Assembly: GCA_010645155.1 (NCBI GenBank)
Contig: CM021320.1
Coordinates: forward strand, 4,215,590-4,279,589
Origin: Tigriopus japonicus
Lineage: Eukaryota > Arthropoda > Copepoda > Harpacticoida > Harpacticidae
DNA: 64,000 bases
Direction: 5' to 3'
A program made the translations under genes and the position numbers. How positions within the stretch are numbered: the stretch's first letter is position 1; every line of letters begins with the position of its first letter. Under the pieces are notes generated by a model. It had not been told where the DNA came from. It ran no database searches and saw only the letters and a program-made list of their open reading frames with translations. Below, piece by piece: positions 22,766 to 34,812 of this stretch.

Positions 22766-23413
22766 GTGATGATTGCTTGAAAACATGGTCAAAAATAGAC
22801 AACTTTTTTTCAAAAATACGAAATCCTTTATTCCTTTTTTCAAGTCAACTTAAGTTGGAACAAAAAAGCCGGTTCCATTCAATTGTGACAATTGTTGGTT
22901 AAAGGTGATACTTCGCACTCAATCCATAAACACGACACGTAAAATACATTACCATGAAAATTGAAAATGAGAAAGGACCTACGTATATAATTCTCAAAAA
23001 ATATTTGGTTTGTTTTAGGGACAGAAGCAAAAGATTGTCGCTTAAGATTTCTGTTCTTCAAATATCACATCAAAGTTTTGATTAGGGGCTTGTTGACCAT
23101 GGTATGAATTTGTTAGATCAATCAACTGCAAAGGGTTTGTTTAACACCGACATCAAAACATGTGCATAACAAATCAATAATGGTATCTTTACATTGATAA
23201 AGTTATGAACTCATAAGAACTACATAAATCTCAGGTAGAAACGAGCATATCTTGACCGATACGTGCTCCTGAAATGTTCAGGTACAATCTCCATACGTTG
23301 GTTTTTAATATTAACCGACAGAACACGAGAACAGTCATGGACATCTAAGTATTGGATCGGATCGCAACATACCCAGTGCTTGATCCCTGAGAATTATGGA
23401 AGGTAATCATTTT

Positions 23414-26400
23414 TTACACAAAGACGGGTGGATTCTCTTGACTATCTTGCCGAGCCCCAATCGACTCGTCCGATGTCTTTTTGAGCAAATTAGAATTAGG
23501 TGCCGAAGGACAAGTGAGGTCTTCAATCAGGCCCACAGGGTCTAACTTATGAGTAGTTGATACTCGTTGGGAACCTGCCCGAGGTAGAGTGGCCGATAGG
23601 GGTGAGAGAAATGCCATTGTGGAAAATCTTTGAGAGGCACCTCCTATGTCGGCACTCTCTGAAATCCAATTAATGGTCACGTCATAAACGCCCAGACTGG
23701 CGACAGAGGACGCACTACGACGAAGGGCTTGGAAGGCAGAGCTATGTTTGGAGACCAGCTCCTCGTTGCTGCAACGGTGAATCTCTACTTCTGCCCGGAG
23801 AATAGTGGACTCTTGAGGAGGAGTAAAACTTTGGTGAGATCTTTTCTTCTTGGGGTTGTTGATCCAGGAGCTCGATTGCGAATTGTTGCTGTGTTCGTCC
23901 ATTCGAGCCTGACGGGCCAGGCATATACTGCAACTTGAGTGGATGCTGCCAGAACTGTACCCGTCTTCACTCGAGGAGTCCTCAGTCTCGTCCTCTTCAT
24001 CTGATAGGAAACCTGGATCCTCATCATCTCCACTACATTGGCGTTTCCGGTCAAGGACGATTCGGGAATTCATTGGTGAAGAATCATCGATCTGAGAGGA
24101 CACTTCAACCTCGTCAAATTTCCGTTTCCCTGACTCGACAAGGGTTTCATGTTCAGTCCCAGGTTGGGTCACGACCTGATTTTTCAGGTCGAAATCATTT
24201 ACACTCACAAAGTCCATGCTGACTTGTCTTCGGGTGGAATGGGGTCCTCCATGGCCAGTGTGAATCCGGCTCTCTGTATCTGGTATTGTAGTCTCTCCTG
24301 TGCCGAATGTTGTGGTAGGAAGTTCCACGTTGACGACCCTCAAACACCTTCGGCACCACCAGAACAGGGCTTTGCACATATGTTGTCGAAACTTCTTTCC
24401 TACGACACAATAGTAGACGAAATTGATGGACGAGTTGAAGATCAAGAGGGCTTTTTCAATGCTGTAGGCAATGAGGACCCAGTTGGGCTCCTTATATCGT
24501 CGATTATACTGCTCGCAATATATCTTGAGTTGGTTCATCTGTAATTCATGTATGTTCATGAGGACACGGGGAAGGTGACAGAAGAAGAAGGTACATGTCA
24601 AGCACAGGAAAGTAATGAACAAACACTTTTCTTGGGTTGATGAGCTTGAATAGTGTTGCTGTTGTTGTTGCTGCATAGGAGGTTGGGGCGTTGAAGGTGG
24701 TATTGGAGGTTGAGAAGATGATATTTGGTTGGCCACAGACATCTGGTTTTGCAAATGCTGAGGGGTAGTAGCCGTACTTTGAGGTGTGGTTGGACCGAAA
24801 GTGAAGCTGAAAAGCGAAGAATGTCAAGGGCTATTATTCTACCGGTGTCTGAGGCTGGAACTTTTTCCGCTTTCGTGTCTCATTTCTGAGTTCTGTGTTT
24901 GGCTGCCTTTCTACTTTGTAAACTATGACGACATCACTGGAGGCTGAGGTTGGCTTTGAAACAGTATTGTGGAATTTAATTTACTTCACGTGAGTATATG
25001 ATCCTGAACAGACTTTGACAGGCTTCCAAGGGCACGGTCTTACTACTATTGTTAGAGTTGATCTGAAAAAAAGAGAATTGAAAAAAAGATTTCTTACTTC
25101 ACGTGTGGAGGTAGTAACAAGAAAGATTGCCTTTTCCAAAATGAAATTGTTCTGGCTTTTTCGATTCTCAACTAATTTTGCTTCTCACCAAATGTGACGT
25201 GAAATCACTCAAGCACAATGGGAATTCTTCATGAAGGTTTTAAGGTGCCAAAAGTTTCCATGTCTTTTCCAAAGTTGAACCTTCCGAGTCTTCTTCACCA
25301 GGATGTGGCCTTGGTACATGGAGGAACTAGTGTTTTTTCATTCATTCATTCATAAAAAGTTATAAAACCGCTTTCAAAAGAATATAGTTGTGATTTGATA
25401 GAGTTTGTTCAACCTGTTATAAAACACTCTACGTACGAATTATTTCAGGTCTTTGCTTTCTCAGCCAAGGTTGTCAAACTTGAAATTCACTCGCTGGAGA
25501 GTTTCAATCAAAAGGCTTCTTTTAAAAGTAAACCTCCAAGAATACATCTTTTTCGCTCTCATATGAGCTTTGTTAAAGAGGCCAGCCAGTTTTAAAGTAG
25601 ATCTTTCCCATGGTGTGAGTTGAAATGAATAGATCAAATACGTTCTAAAAGGAGCTCAGAAATGTTCTTTTGTCTGAGCTATTTTTGGGTCGGTCTTATT
25701 TACAGAAGTTTGTTTCAATGAAGACGAATACGATTCCGAGATGCAAATAAGGCCTCTGATTGTTATTTTTCTATCGTATTGACCAAGCAGTTCATGAAAG
25801 GACCAAAATGGAAACGTCGAACACAGATGATTGAACAATTTAGAAAGCGAGACTTCATTGAGGCCTTAGAAGCTTACCAGACTAAGCCTCATTTTTTCCC
25901 CTTGAGAATGATTGATACATTACTCTCCACTGTCTACTGTCAGAATATACGTCTGTAATGTTTCTTCAGCTTTGGACGTTAACAAGAATGATGATCTCAT
26001 ATTAATCACAAAATTCGGCGAACTTGGCCTTTGTTACACAATGTTTAATTCCTCACAAAACGATTGGTAAGAATCCATCGAAGCTAACAAGGTCTTGAAA
26101 ATGAGAACCTTTTCAACCGCACTATTTGTACCTTCATTGAGATCAAACAACCCATTTCTATATTACATTATGCAAATTGGAATGATCAAGAACTGATGTG
26201 TTGCTAATGTGGCTCTCATTGATTTCTGTGTGAGAAAAGTGTTTTAGCACTCAACCAAATTCGAAGACTATTTACTAGGTACTTTGATTGAACTCATTTA
26301 TAATTAGATCTTAACCCAAATGTCTTTAAAAAGGAAGCAATTTTGTATGTCAGATTTCATTTGAATGGTATTTCCTCACAGTTTATAAAAAGTTCCGTTC

Positions 26401-29400
26401 GTCGTATGAGAATTCTTTTTTCAAGCAAGAACTTCCTCAAAGAAGGGAGTAGGTGACAATGTTAAAAATAGAAATTCTCATTTGAATTGAACAATGTTGC
26501 ACTACTTTCTGAGTCTGAAAAACTGACTGTTTCATTAAATCAAAACGAGGAGTTGAGCCAAAAATGATGTACTTTCAAGCTGATCATCAAAGTACAGATC
26601 ACAGTTGGCTCAAAATGAATGAGTTTGCCCTCTTCTAGCAAGATGGCTAACCTATGATTTTTTTGTTTACTCTGCGCAAAACTTTTACGTCATTAAAAGT
26701 TTGACCCAATTCAGCTAAAGAAAAGCCAGTTTGTCGAGTGGAAGTAGAAGTGATTGATTTTGCTCCAAAACTTGTATGTATTTCAAGTCAACTTTCAAAA
26801 CTTATGTGAAGTTTTAGCTTCCTAAATTGCGTTAGTGCTATGCTAAACATGTTCTAGGCATATTTCAAAAATGGACTTTTTTTTAGACGTGTAAAGTTCA
26901 AGTTTTACCAATAATTAACAAAATTTCACGAAATGTGCCATTTTTAGGAGATCTTTTTCTTTTTTTCTAACATATTTGCAATGATTCATTTTGCAAACTG
27001 TATGTTGTTTACTCCTAACGTCCATTACTTAAAGTTTCAACAATGACACAGCTTATTTGCGCTTCAGAGGTGTCATTGTACCATGCTTTCTTGAGCTTCA
27101 GGAAGAAAGGCTTCACAGTGAAATTTCACCTTTGATCTTTTGCTACATCAAAGTTTCAAAGCACCATAGGTTACTTCATTCATAAATCATGCCAGCACAA
27201 ATCTCGCCCATTCTGTAGTTCCGCTTTAGCTAACAGGAACAGAAAGAATGAAGACCAAAGAGGACTTCTCGGTAAGATGAAATGACAAGCAACGGCTGAA
27301 GTGGATCTTCGGATCTCCTCCAGGAAAAGGACCAGACAGAAGAGGCTCTCTTGAGATTGAGGAGATGCCAAGGATATTGCTTGGGTGAACCCAAACTGGT
27401 GTCCCAGTTGAAGGGAACCCATTTGAAATTGTTAAACCTGTTTCTTCGACGAGAGCTGTCCATTCAACAGGCTCTCAGAGCCAAAGAGGCGGATCTATTA
27501 AAGATTCTTTGATCCCAGAGCCCAGCAACAACTTGATGTTTATCCCAAGAGTACACATTGAGCTCAGCCGAAAGGCGATCCCCATTTTCTGGAATTTGTT
27601 GTAAAGTACATATTCTACGAGTACAAAGTTTCCTCTTACATTATTACCTAGGTCCTCTGGAAGCCTTTGTTGTGGATTGAATTTCGCTTGGAAAGTTTAC
27701 AAAGCAGCAAGAATGAATGAATGGACGCTCGATCTTACTTTTTCTGAGGACGACCAATTCTTTACTAACCGGTTTTATTCCAGATTCAATTCAACGGAAA
27801 ATCATCTCATGAACACGAGTTCCGCTATCAAGCGTGGGCTTGATTATAATAAAGGGTATGTCACTTAATAGCGCCCAAGAATGACGTCATAATATGTCGC
27901 TAAGAGCGTTTCCGGAACACGGAATTTCTAAACGAACACTGGTGGTTTCTCGTTTCGTCTATGGAAACCAGTTTACGCCGTCACTCTTCATATTTGGTTT
28001 TCTACATACATACAACCATGTGAGGGAAGATCTTTCAAGCGAGTCTGCAAGCACTTAAAAACATTTTGTACGATCTACCGAACCTTGATCTGTTTTTAGG
28101 TAGGCGCCTAATGGCAAAGTAAACGAAAACCATGACGTCAAGAGAGCCATTAAGGAATGGTTGATCTCTCTTCTCCCCATCACAATAACAAAATTGCACC
28201 TCACATGCTTATTCCGAAAGAAGCTTACTCTTTTGATTAGTAACTAGAACTGCTTAAATTGGTCAGAATTTGCAATCGCAACAAAGCATATGTTGTTCCA
28301 ATTGGAACCGCATTGGAGCGACATATTTGGGATTATATTGGTGCAGATGGAACCTGGTGTAATCAGACAGAACTGGATCCAGACACGAAAACAATGTGTC
28401 TATCATAGATGTTGTTCTTTCAACTAGACAGGATTGGATGGATAAATCCGGGTATTTCCTTTATTTTAGAATTACTGGAACAATCCGACTGATGTTTTTG
28501 GATATCCCTCTAAAAGAGATGTTGGAACTGAAAACCAAAAGCCTTGGAACAACAATCGATCTAAATCCATTCCCACTGATGACCCAATTTGAGTTTTTTT
28601 CTGGATCATCTGCACATTTTACCATATTTAGATTGCAAGATAGATAATTGGTTTAGTGGAAAGGCAGCCAAACTACAAAGGTTACAAATTGTTCTCGACA
28701 ATGATATGCATATCTAGAGTGAAAATGAAATGTCAAGAATTCCTGAGAGACCCTAACACGTGGCCTTTCTCTTCAGGCCTTCACTCGAACTTGAATAGAA
28801 TTAAGCGATGAATACGTAGAGAAGAAGGAAGGAATGGAAGCTGACCTGTTCTTTCTATAGTAATGAAGGATCCGGCAATTGAAGAAAACCATCATGAGAA
28901 GAGGTCCCGCGGCTGTCACCACCATCCGTGTCCAAAGGGTGTAAATGGTGATGTAATATTGGTTGGTCCGTAATTTCGAGTACTTGAAGTCCACCACACG
29001 ACCTTCATGAAGGACGCCATTGATCTCGAAGAAGCGTGGGGCATCCACAATAATGCTGATCAAGACAATTGTGCAGATGTAGTACCGGGACCGTCGAATC
29101 AAGAAATCCGATTGGGAGTGACAAATCCCGAGGTAACGTTCCAAGGCTATCGCTATACAAGTGTAAGTGGACCCTGAAATTACCATGGGAATTTTCGTAT
29201 CATAGAAGATGCTCCATAATGAAGCAAGAATGTTGTTAATCCAATGAAGATCCACCGTATTAAGGGCCTTTCCTTTCACATAATGTGTTGCTAAGATTAT
29301 CTCACGCTTCGACGGCCTTCAATGAAGGGTCGAACTTTTGGACCACGTTAACAACCAGAGATAAAAGGCCTAATCTCGTACTGCATAGCCTTTGTGGGTA

Positions 29401-32400
29401 GGTTAGTTGGTCTTTCAAAGCTCTTCCTTTCTCTCTCAGGTGGATATCAAGACTAATCCCTGTTGTTATCCGTGGATCACCAAGGAACCCAACCAACCCT
29501 TCATTGATTATCCACAACCATATGGCGTGTACCATCATTCAAATATTGAGGCAGTTAACAAACGAAGTTTACCTGTCATAGCAATCCCTCCCAAAGGGTA
29601 GATGACCTTTGGGAAAAGCAAGTTATAGATCTCGCTCTTGAACTTAAACACCTGTTGAACGAAGAAAATCCCGCTGTTGAGGATGAAAATCGTGTCGAAG
29701 AGTGTCAGGGTCAGAAGTAGATTGTTGAACAGGTTACGCTTCTTCATGGTGACGATGGTAATGAATGAGAGGAGATTGCCGATGAGCCCAGCTGATCCCA
29801 TTACACTAATTGTGACGCCTGATCCCCAAAACTTGAATGCCTGGACCAGGCTATCAGGGATGGAACTTGGAGCGGGGCCGCAGATTCTCCGTATCTCTTC
29901 TTGCTTCCGGAAGACTTTGATGGCATACGAGGTCCAATTTGCACTTGAATTGCTCAACATGTCTGCAAGGAAGGAATTACTCTTTCAATGGCTTTGTAAC
30001 AAGCTTTTAAAAGGCAAGTTAAGTTGCCGGGTAGTTATGTACTGTAAATCCATCAAATCAGTGTGATAAATGAAAGAAAATCATCCTTTTTCCTATCAAA
30101 AGACTAAATCTGTAAGATCTGAAAATATATTCATACTCAAAAATATTTGACTGGTATTTTATTCGTAAAAATAAGTCTCATTCTTTAATTTGGCTTGTTC
30201 AAGGGACTTCTTAGTCCCATGAATGTCAAATTTAGCTTCCAACCTCTTGTTGATTCTCTGAACCGTTGTGTTAGAGCATTCTGTAGTCTTGATGATGGCC
30301 TTAGCATCATTGCCGTAGAGTGTAATTTTGGCGATAACTTTACATTTTTGATCATGGAGTTTTTATTTACAGAAAAGTGATTTTGCTGAGATTTGTTAAC
30401 ATGATTGAAAAAATGCGAGAAAATGTAAGACCTATGAGTTAAAAATCGATCTTGATGCCGTTATATGTGTTTTAAACTCATTTTGTGCCAATACTTCTGT
30501 CCGACTCTGTAAAGTGTAAGAGGTGTGTAGCTGGTTACTTTACTGAATGATGTGAGACGCTTCAAGTATTCACCTTAAATAGCATGTATTTTGCCCAAGT
30601 TGTCGAATGCCATTGACTTGAACGTTTTCCAATGGTATACAGAAATCTGGGCGAGAGGAAAGGAGGAAAATTAATTTCTTAAGCTCCAAAGAGGGTACGC
30701 CCCCCCTTCCCCACAAAAAATGTTTAAAGCTTAGTTATTACAATGACATTGAAGTGCTCGATTTGGTTTGGGTAAAAAGGCGAAGTTATGGAACCAATGG
30801 CAAAGAGTTCTGTCAATCAATTTGCTTTGAGAAATACATCTTAAGATAAGCCTAAGGAAGCAAACACAGTACATCCAACCGCAAACTACTCACTTGTTCC
30901 ACGTTTGTCAGAAAAATGTCTATTAGTCTCTCAAAACTTCAAGAACGTTTTTCAAAACATAACAGATTTGAAAATTTGTAGGTTATTTCTAAGGTTTACA
31001 ACGGCGTTCAAAATTCATTGTAACCCAACATTGCTAATGCCATGGTTTTGTACTCCAAAAAGTTGTCGTCAGGAAAAGATGAATTCTCCGCTAATAGAGA
31101 ATTGGCCTTAAAAAGGTAATGTACTGCACTTCTAGCTCCAAGATAAGTGCTTGAGGATGTGATTGCTGATTACATTTGGGTTCGTTATCGCCTTGTTCAA
31201 TGATTGATTTATTCGTTTACAAATTTCCTCTCCCAATGCTCTTCACAGGGAATCTGCTTCTTAGATAAGAACCTTTCCCAAAAGTCAACCCAATCTGAGA
31301 ATGAGTAAACCTTCCATCTCATAGGATTACTTAATCTTTTCAAATTTGAATGCTTCCTACTTGAGACTGGAACTTTCACATTTCTTTGTGCGCTATAAAG
31401 TACCCACAGCTTTGTCAAAAACGATCTTCTCACAAAAGTAGTTCAATGCCACAAGATTTGTTCCAAAAGCTACATCCCTATTTTCTAGCTGATTCGATAT
31501 AGACCCAAGCTTTGTGGCCATTGCGATCACACACAACTCCCAAGAGATTTCTTGAATCGAGATGGATGAGAGAGTTAATTGACTCGACTTTTCCTCCCTG
31601 AATCCAGGTTACCCGCCCAATCCCACTCATACTAAGATGATCCGTTTTCCTGACTTTGGGTGAAAACTTTCCCATGGCACTCGGTGCATCCACTTCTATT
31701 CCCCATCTGAAGGTTAGACAGTACATAAATCATTAATCTCACATCCTTTAGAATTTGTCTTTGAACAGGATATTAGAGCTTCCTCATAACATCAAGCGCA
31801 ATCTCCCTATGCCACTTCAGATTGGGGGCTAAGGATATGATCTGAACCCGGAACAAACCCAAGAAGGCTTTCTGTTCCACTTTTACAAGCTCACGCTGAC
31901 TTTCTGACATTATTTACCTTTTCCATTTTAGTGATCAGGGATGTCATGGCGTGAGAGAGGACCAATCAAAACCAATAGTACTTTCCAATCAATTGTTGCC
32001 AAGCAGACTTGCAAAAAGGCACAAATGGTTGGTCCAAACAATGACGATCCACCCACACCAAGAAATGGTGCAACCACTAACAAGGTGGAAAAAACTATTG
32101 TACAAATTTGGAAGATCGTTCAAACAAATGGACAAAACAGCTCCTCGAGAATGGATTTAAAGAGATTGAATCAATGAACGTGGGCGAATCATCTCGAAAC
32201 TCGAAGTTGCCATATAGCTTTTTAGTAGATTATAATTACGCGTTTTTGGAACCCAAGTGCATCAGATTCCAAATTTGTTTACGATTTAAAATTTGAGAAT
32301 GTCAATGGATCCTCCAAAGTAGGGGGTCTTATTTTAGTAGAGAATTTGATCATAATATCTTTTTCAAAGTACTCACACTAATGACCTTTTAGATTTTGAA

Positions 32401-34680
32401 GCTCGCCAAATATTCCATTAGGCTTTTTAATGGGAGAGCTACCATGAGAGCGTGAGACATTACTTTTATACGTAAAATATGTTATTGACAAGGAATATTT
32501 TGGACTAAAGTTTAGGTGTAAGTACAAATGCTTGATTTTATTAGGTGTGAATAATCCATGAAAGGGTAAAAAACTCCGACAAAGTCTATGCAGAAGAGGT
32601 AATGCCTCAAATATCAAACATACGTGAGCTTGAGTGGCATGTTGGTGGTCCATCGACGAAACAAGACAAAATGAAAGTGCAACAATTTGGCTTGCAATAA
32701 GAAGAGCGAATGTTTTGACAATACCGCAATCATTCTTCTACAGACCCAACAGAAGCAATATTAAATTAAAGTATATTATGCTTGGCGAGAAAATACTTTA
32801 TACGTAGCTTTATGTCTGTTTGTGCTGTCTCTCTGTTGGATGCACTTTCATATTTTGACGTAGTTTAGTAATTATATCGCTGTCATTTCCTGATAGTGGA
32901 CCTTCAATCAAAGACCCTGAAAGGTAGACTTGCATCACATCTTAGGGATTTAAGGACTATAGGTCGGTTGTTGAGGTACTTTGGAAGTATGGTAGAAGTA
33001 CAGGCTTTAGGTAGAAGCATATCTAGAAGCGTATATGAGATGGAGTAGAAATAGCCATGCTCGTTCAAGTTTTGGTACATAAGCTGCGATTAAAAATGTA
33101 GCTTATGTTGTGAAACTTGATAGAGCATGGCCATTTCTACTCCATCTCATAGGCTGCTTTTCTGTTTCTAGGTATGCTTCTACTATACTTCCTAACTACC
33201 TCAACAACTGACCTTATACCGTATTGTTGACTTTCCCAATCCGCTTAATGGCTTTCCACTGGCGTGATTTTAAATCTGTTATTTTGAATTAAGACGTAAA
33301 TTTTCAAATCAAAATTATGATTGGGTGAACTATTATGCCTTCTCCAAGCTGAGGAGGAGAGCATCAAATAATTAAAATCACCCTCCATTCTAAACAAAAA
33401 CAAGAGGCCATTAATCTTGCGAGCTTTCAAAGGGACGTTGAAAATTGAAGCACAAAGTACATTCAATTTTTGATAACTTGGCTTGTTGGCTTAATACATT
33501 CCTTCAAAAGATCATATTTATAAGGTCGATTTTTGAGGTAGTTTTGAAGTATAGTAGAGGCAAATCTAGAAACATAAAAGAAGCATATGAGATGGAGTAG
33601 ACATAAGCATGCTTGATGAAGTTTTGCTACAAAAGCTGCGTTTTTTATCACAGCTTATGTAGCAAAACTTGATCGAACATGGTTATTTCTACTTAATCTC
33701 ATATGCTTCTTCTTTACTTCTAGATATGCTTCTACTTTACTTCCAAACGTGCTCAACAAGCAACCTACAGTCTAGCCCCTACGTCCAGATTTTAGTCGTC
33801 CTTTTTTCAAAACCGAATCAGCAATAGTTCCGGCTGTAGACCAACAAGATTGAATTGAATTCCGGGTTGCAAAAAACAACGCGGAAACGATTGAAAAGGC
33901 AGAAAAGCTGGAAATTGATTTTTTTAAACAAGACTAAAGGATGTACTTCACTTTCGATCTTTGGTGCGAGAAAGATGTTTCCGTACAAATTACGGAAACA
34001 TTGAGAAAAGGCTCTAGTAGAGTTTGATACGAGTTGTCGTTGCATTTGTTGAGCTCTTCAACTCCTGTGAAGGCAGCCCAATTTCTATATCAAGTTTGGG
34101 TAGCCTTGAAACCGCTTTTGTAGATCAGCACGTCGGCATGGGAGTGAGAGAATTCATTTTCATCTTGAATTCATTTACCAATGCATTGAAAGATGTGTCA
34201 ATTCATACCTGTTTGAAAACTTAAGCTATTCAATTTCGCTTCTTTCTCCACAATAAGAGGGACAAATTTTGTTATTGTGCTGGCTTTTTTCAAATGGTTC
34301 AAATCATAACTTTGACAATGGAAATGTCACTTCATGAAATATTAAGTTTCTAATTCATATTTCATGGCAATTCTTTGAAACGTATCCAAATTTGGGGTCA
34401 AGTTTTCTTTTCATATTACATTCATAGCAATCAGAAACAAGGCATGTTGATCTGAAAAAGGTCTGATTTTACTTTAAAAGTAGAAAAACGACCTACTTTT
34501 TTATTACGACCTAGAAATCCAAAAAAAAAGAAATTTTCTTGCGTACGTTTTGTTGAGCACTCACGCTCTTTCGATGACAATTCAAAAATTCCAACACAAA
34601 TAAAACTATACAGATTGTCAAAAATCGATCATACCTGCGTATTTGTCAAATAATTGCTGCTTCAAATGATCATCGGCCAT
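23414..34680 (-). CDS. FMRFamide-receptor-like neuropeptide GPCR
   Basis: Coding exons 34680-34635, 29962-29573, 29173-28846 and 24806-23414 join in frame to 718 aa, all GT-AG. TM1 (about 61-83) has GSAGLIGN; TM2 has LTLFD. TM3 crosses an exon junction into STYTCIAIALERY (an ERY form of DRY). TM4 ends DAPRFFE, TM6 (316-340) has FFFCHLPRVLMNIHE, and TM7 (364-390) has FNSSINFVYYCVVGKKF in place of NPxxY. These FFE, CHxPR and NSSxNF forms are typical of the FMRFamide/myosuppressin-like rhodopsin GPCRs. The third loop (about 240-315) is Ser/Pro/Gln-rich with six glutamines. The cytoplasmic tail is about 330 aa, acidic and Ser-rich, far longer than usual. Sites NSSANWTS near the N-terminus suit N-glycosylation. 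The ligand is unknown. An upstream exon ends at 34812, so the 5' UTR is spliced. Confidence 0.88.
24807..28845 (-). other. GPCR intron 3, no feature recognised
   Basis: A 4-kb intron between the TM5 and TM6 exons. AT-rich, with short ORFs on both strands (for example 28396-28647 plus) that have no domain. No tandem or inverted repeat stands out. Confidence 0.45.
31773..31910 (-). CDS. Possible 45-aa protein inside the GPCR intron
   Basis: An ATG at 31910 (A at -3) opens 45 codons ending in TAA. The composition looks protein-like and amphipathic (MSESQRELVKVEQKAF, then NLKWHREIALDVMRKL), with no low-complexity sequence. No family is recognised and no splice partner was found. It is on the same strand as the host gene, so it could equally be an unrelated exon or chance. 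Confidence 0.2.
   Translation of the reverse strand: MSESQRELVKVEQKAFLGLFRVQIISLAPNLKWHREIALDVMRKL
32958..33217. mobile_element. Palindromic MITE, copy 1
   Basis: A 260-bp near-perfect inverted repeat. The left end TATAGGTCGGTTGTTGAGGT pairs with the complement of the right end, TATAAGGTCAGTTGTTGAGG. Arms of more than 100 bp continue through GAGATGGAGTAGAAAT and GCATGG to a short loop near 33090. TA dinucleotides at both ends would suit a Tc1/mariner-type MITE. Non-coding, able to form a long hairpin. Confidence 0.8.
33519..33768. mobile_element. Palindromic MITE, copy 2
   Basis: About 250 bp, same family and architecture as copy 1 (TATAAGGTC start, GAGATGGAGTAGA in the left arm, GTTTTGCTACAAAAGCTGCG near the centre), about 300 bp downstream in the same orientation. 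Its right end is more diverged (CAACCTA). Confidence 0.75.
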
Positions 34681-34812
34681 TTTCTCGCGGTAATTTTGAG
34701 CATAAGTAGTTCCACATTGGATCGATCTTCCGAGTCAACTAAAAATAAGAAAAATACAATCAAACCCTTCCAACTTGATTAAACACAGATCAACAAAAAG
34801 AACCAACTCACC
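34635..34812 (-). other. GPCR 5' UTR splice junction and overlapping uORF
   Basis: A donor ATTTG|GTGAGT at 34812/34811 and a pyrimidine-rich acceptor ending TTTTTAG just before 34738 bound a 73-nt intron. The resulting exon 34738-34635 holds the receptor ATG (34680, context GAGAAAATGG). An upstream ATG at 34717 opens a 15-codon frame that ends at 34670, overlapping the receptor start in another frame. An in-frame TGA at the exon start shows the receptor ATG is the first usable one. Confidence 0.55.

Larger units (their letters stand above)
29963..34634 (-). other. GPCR intron 1 with MITE pair and a small ORF
   Basis: A 4.7-kb intron. It contains two palindromic MITEs (32958-33217, 33519-33768) and a 45-codon ORF (31773-31910). 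There are also longer minus-strand ORFs at 31209-31433 and 31478-31726, the latter following a possible TTCAG acceptor. I cannot assign any of these ORFs to a family. Confidence 0.5.
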
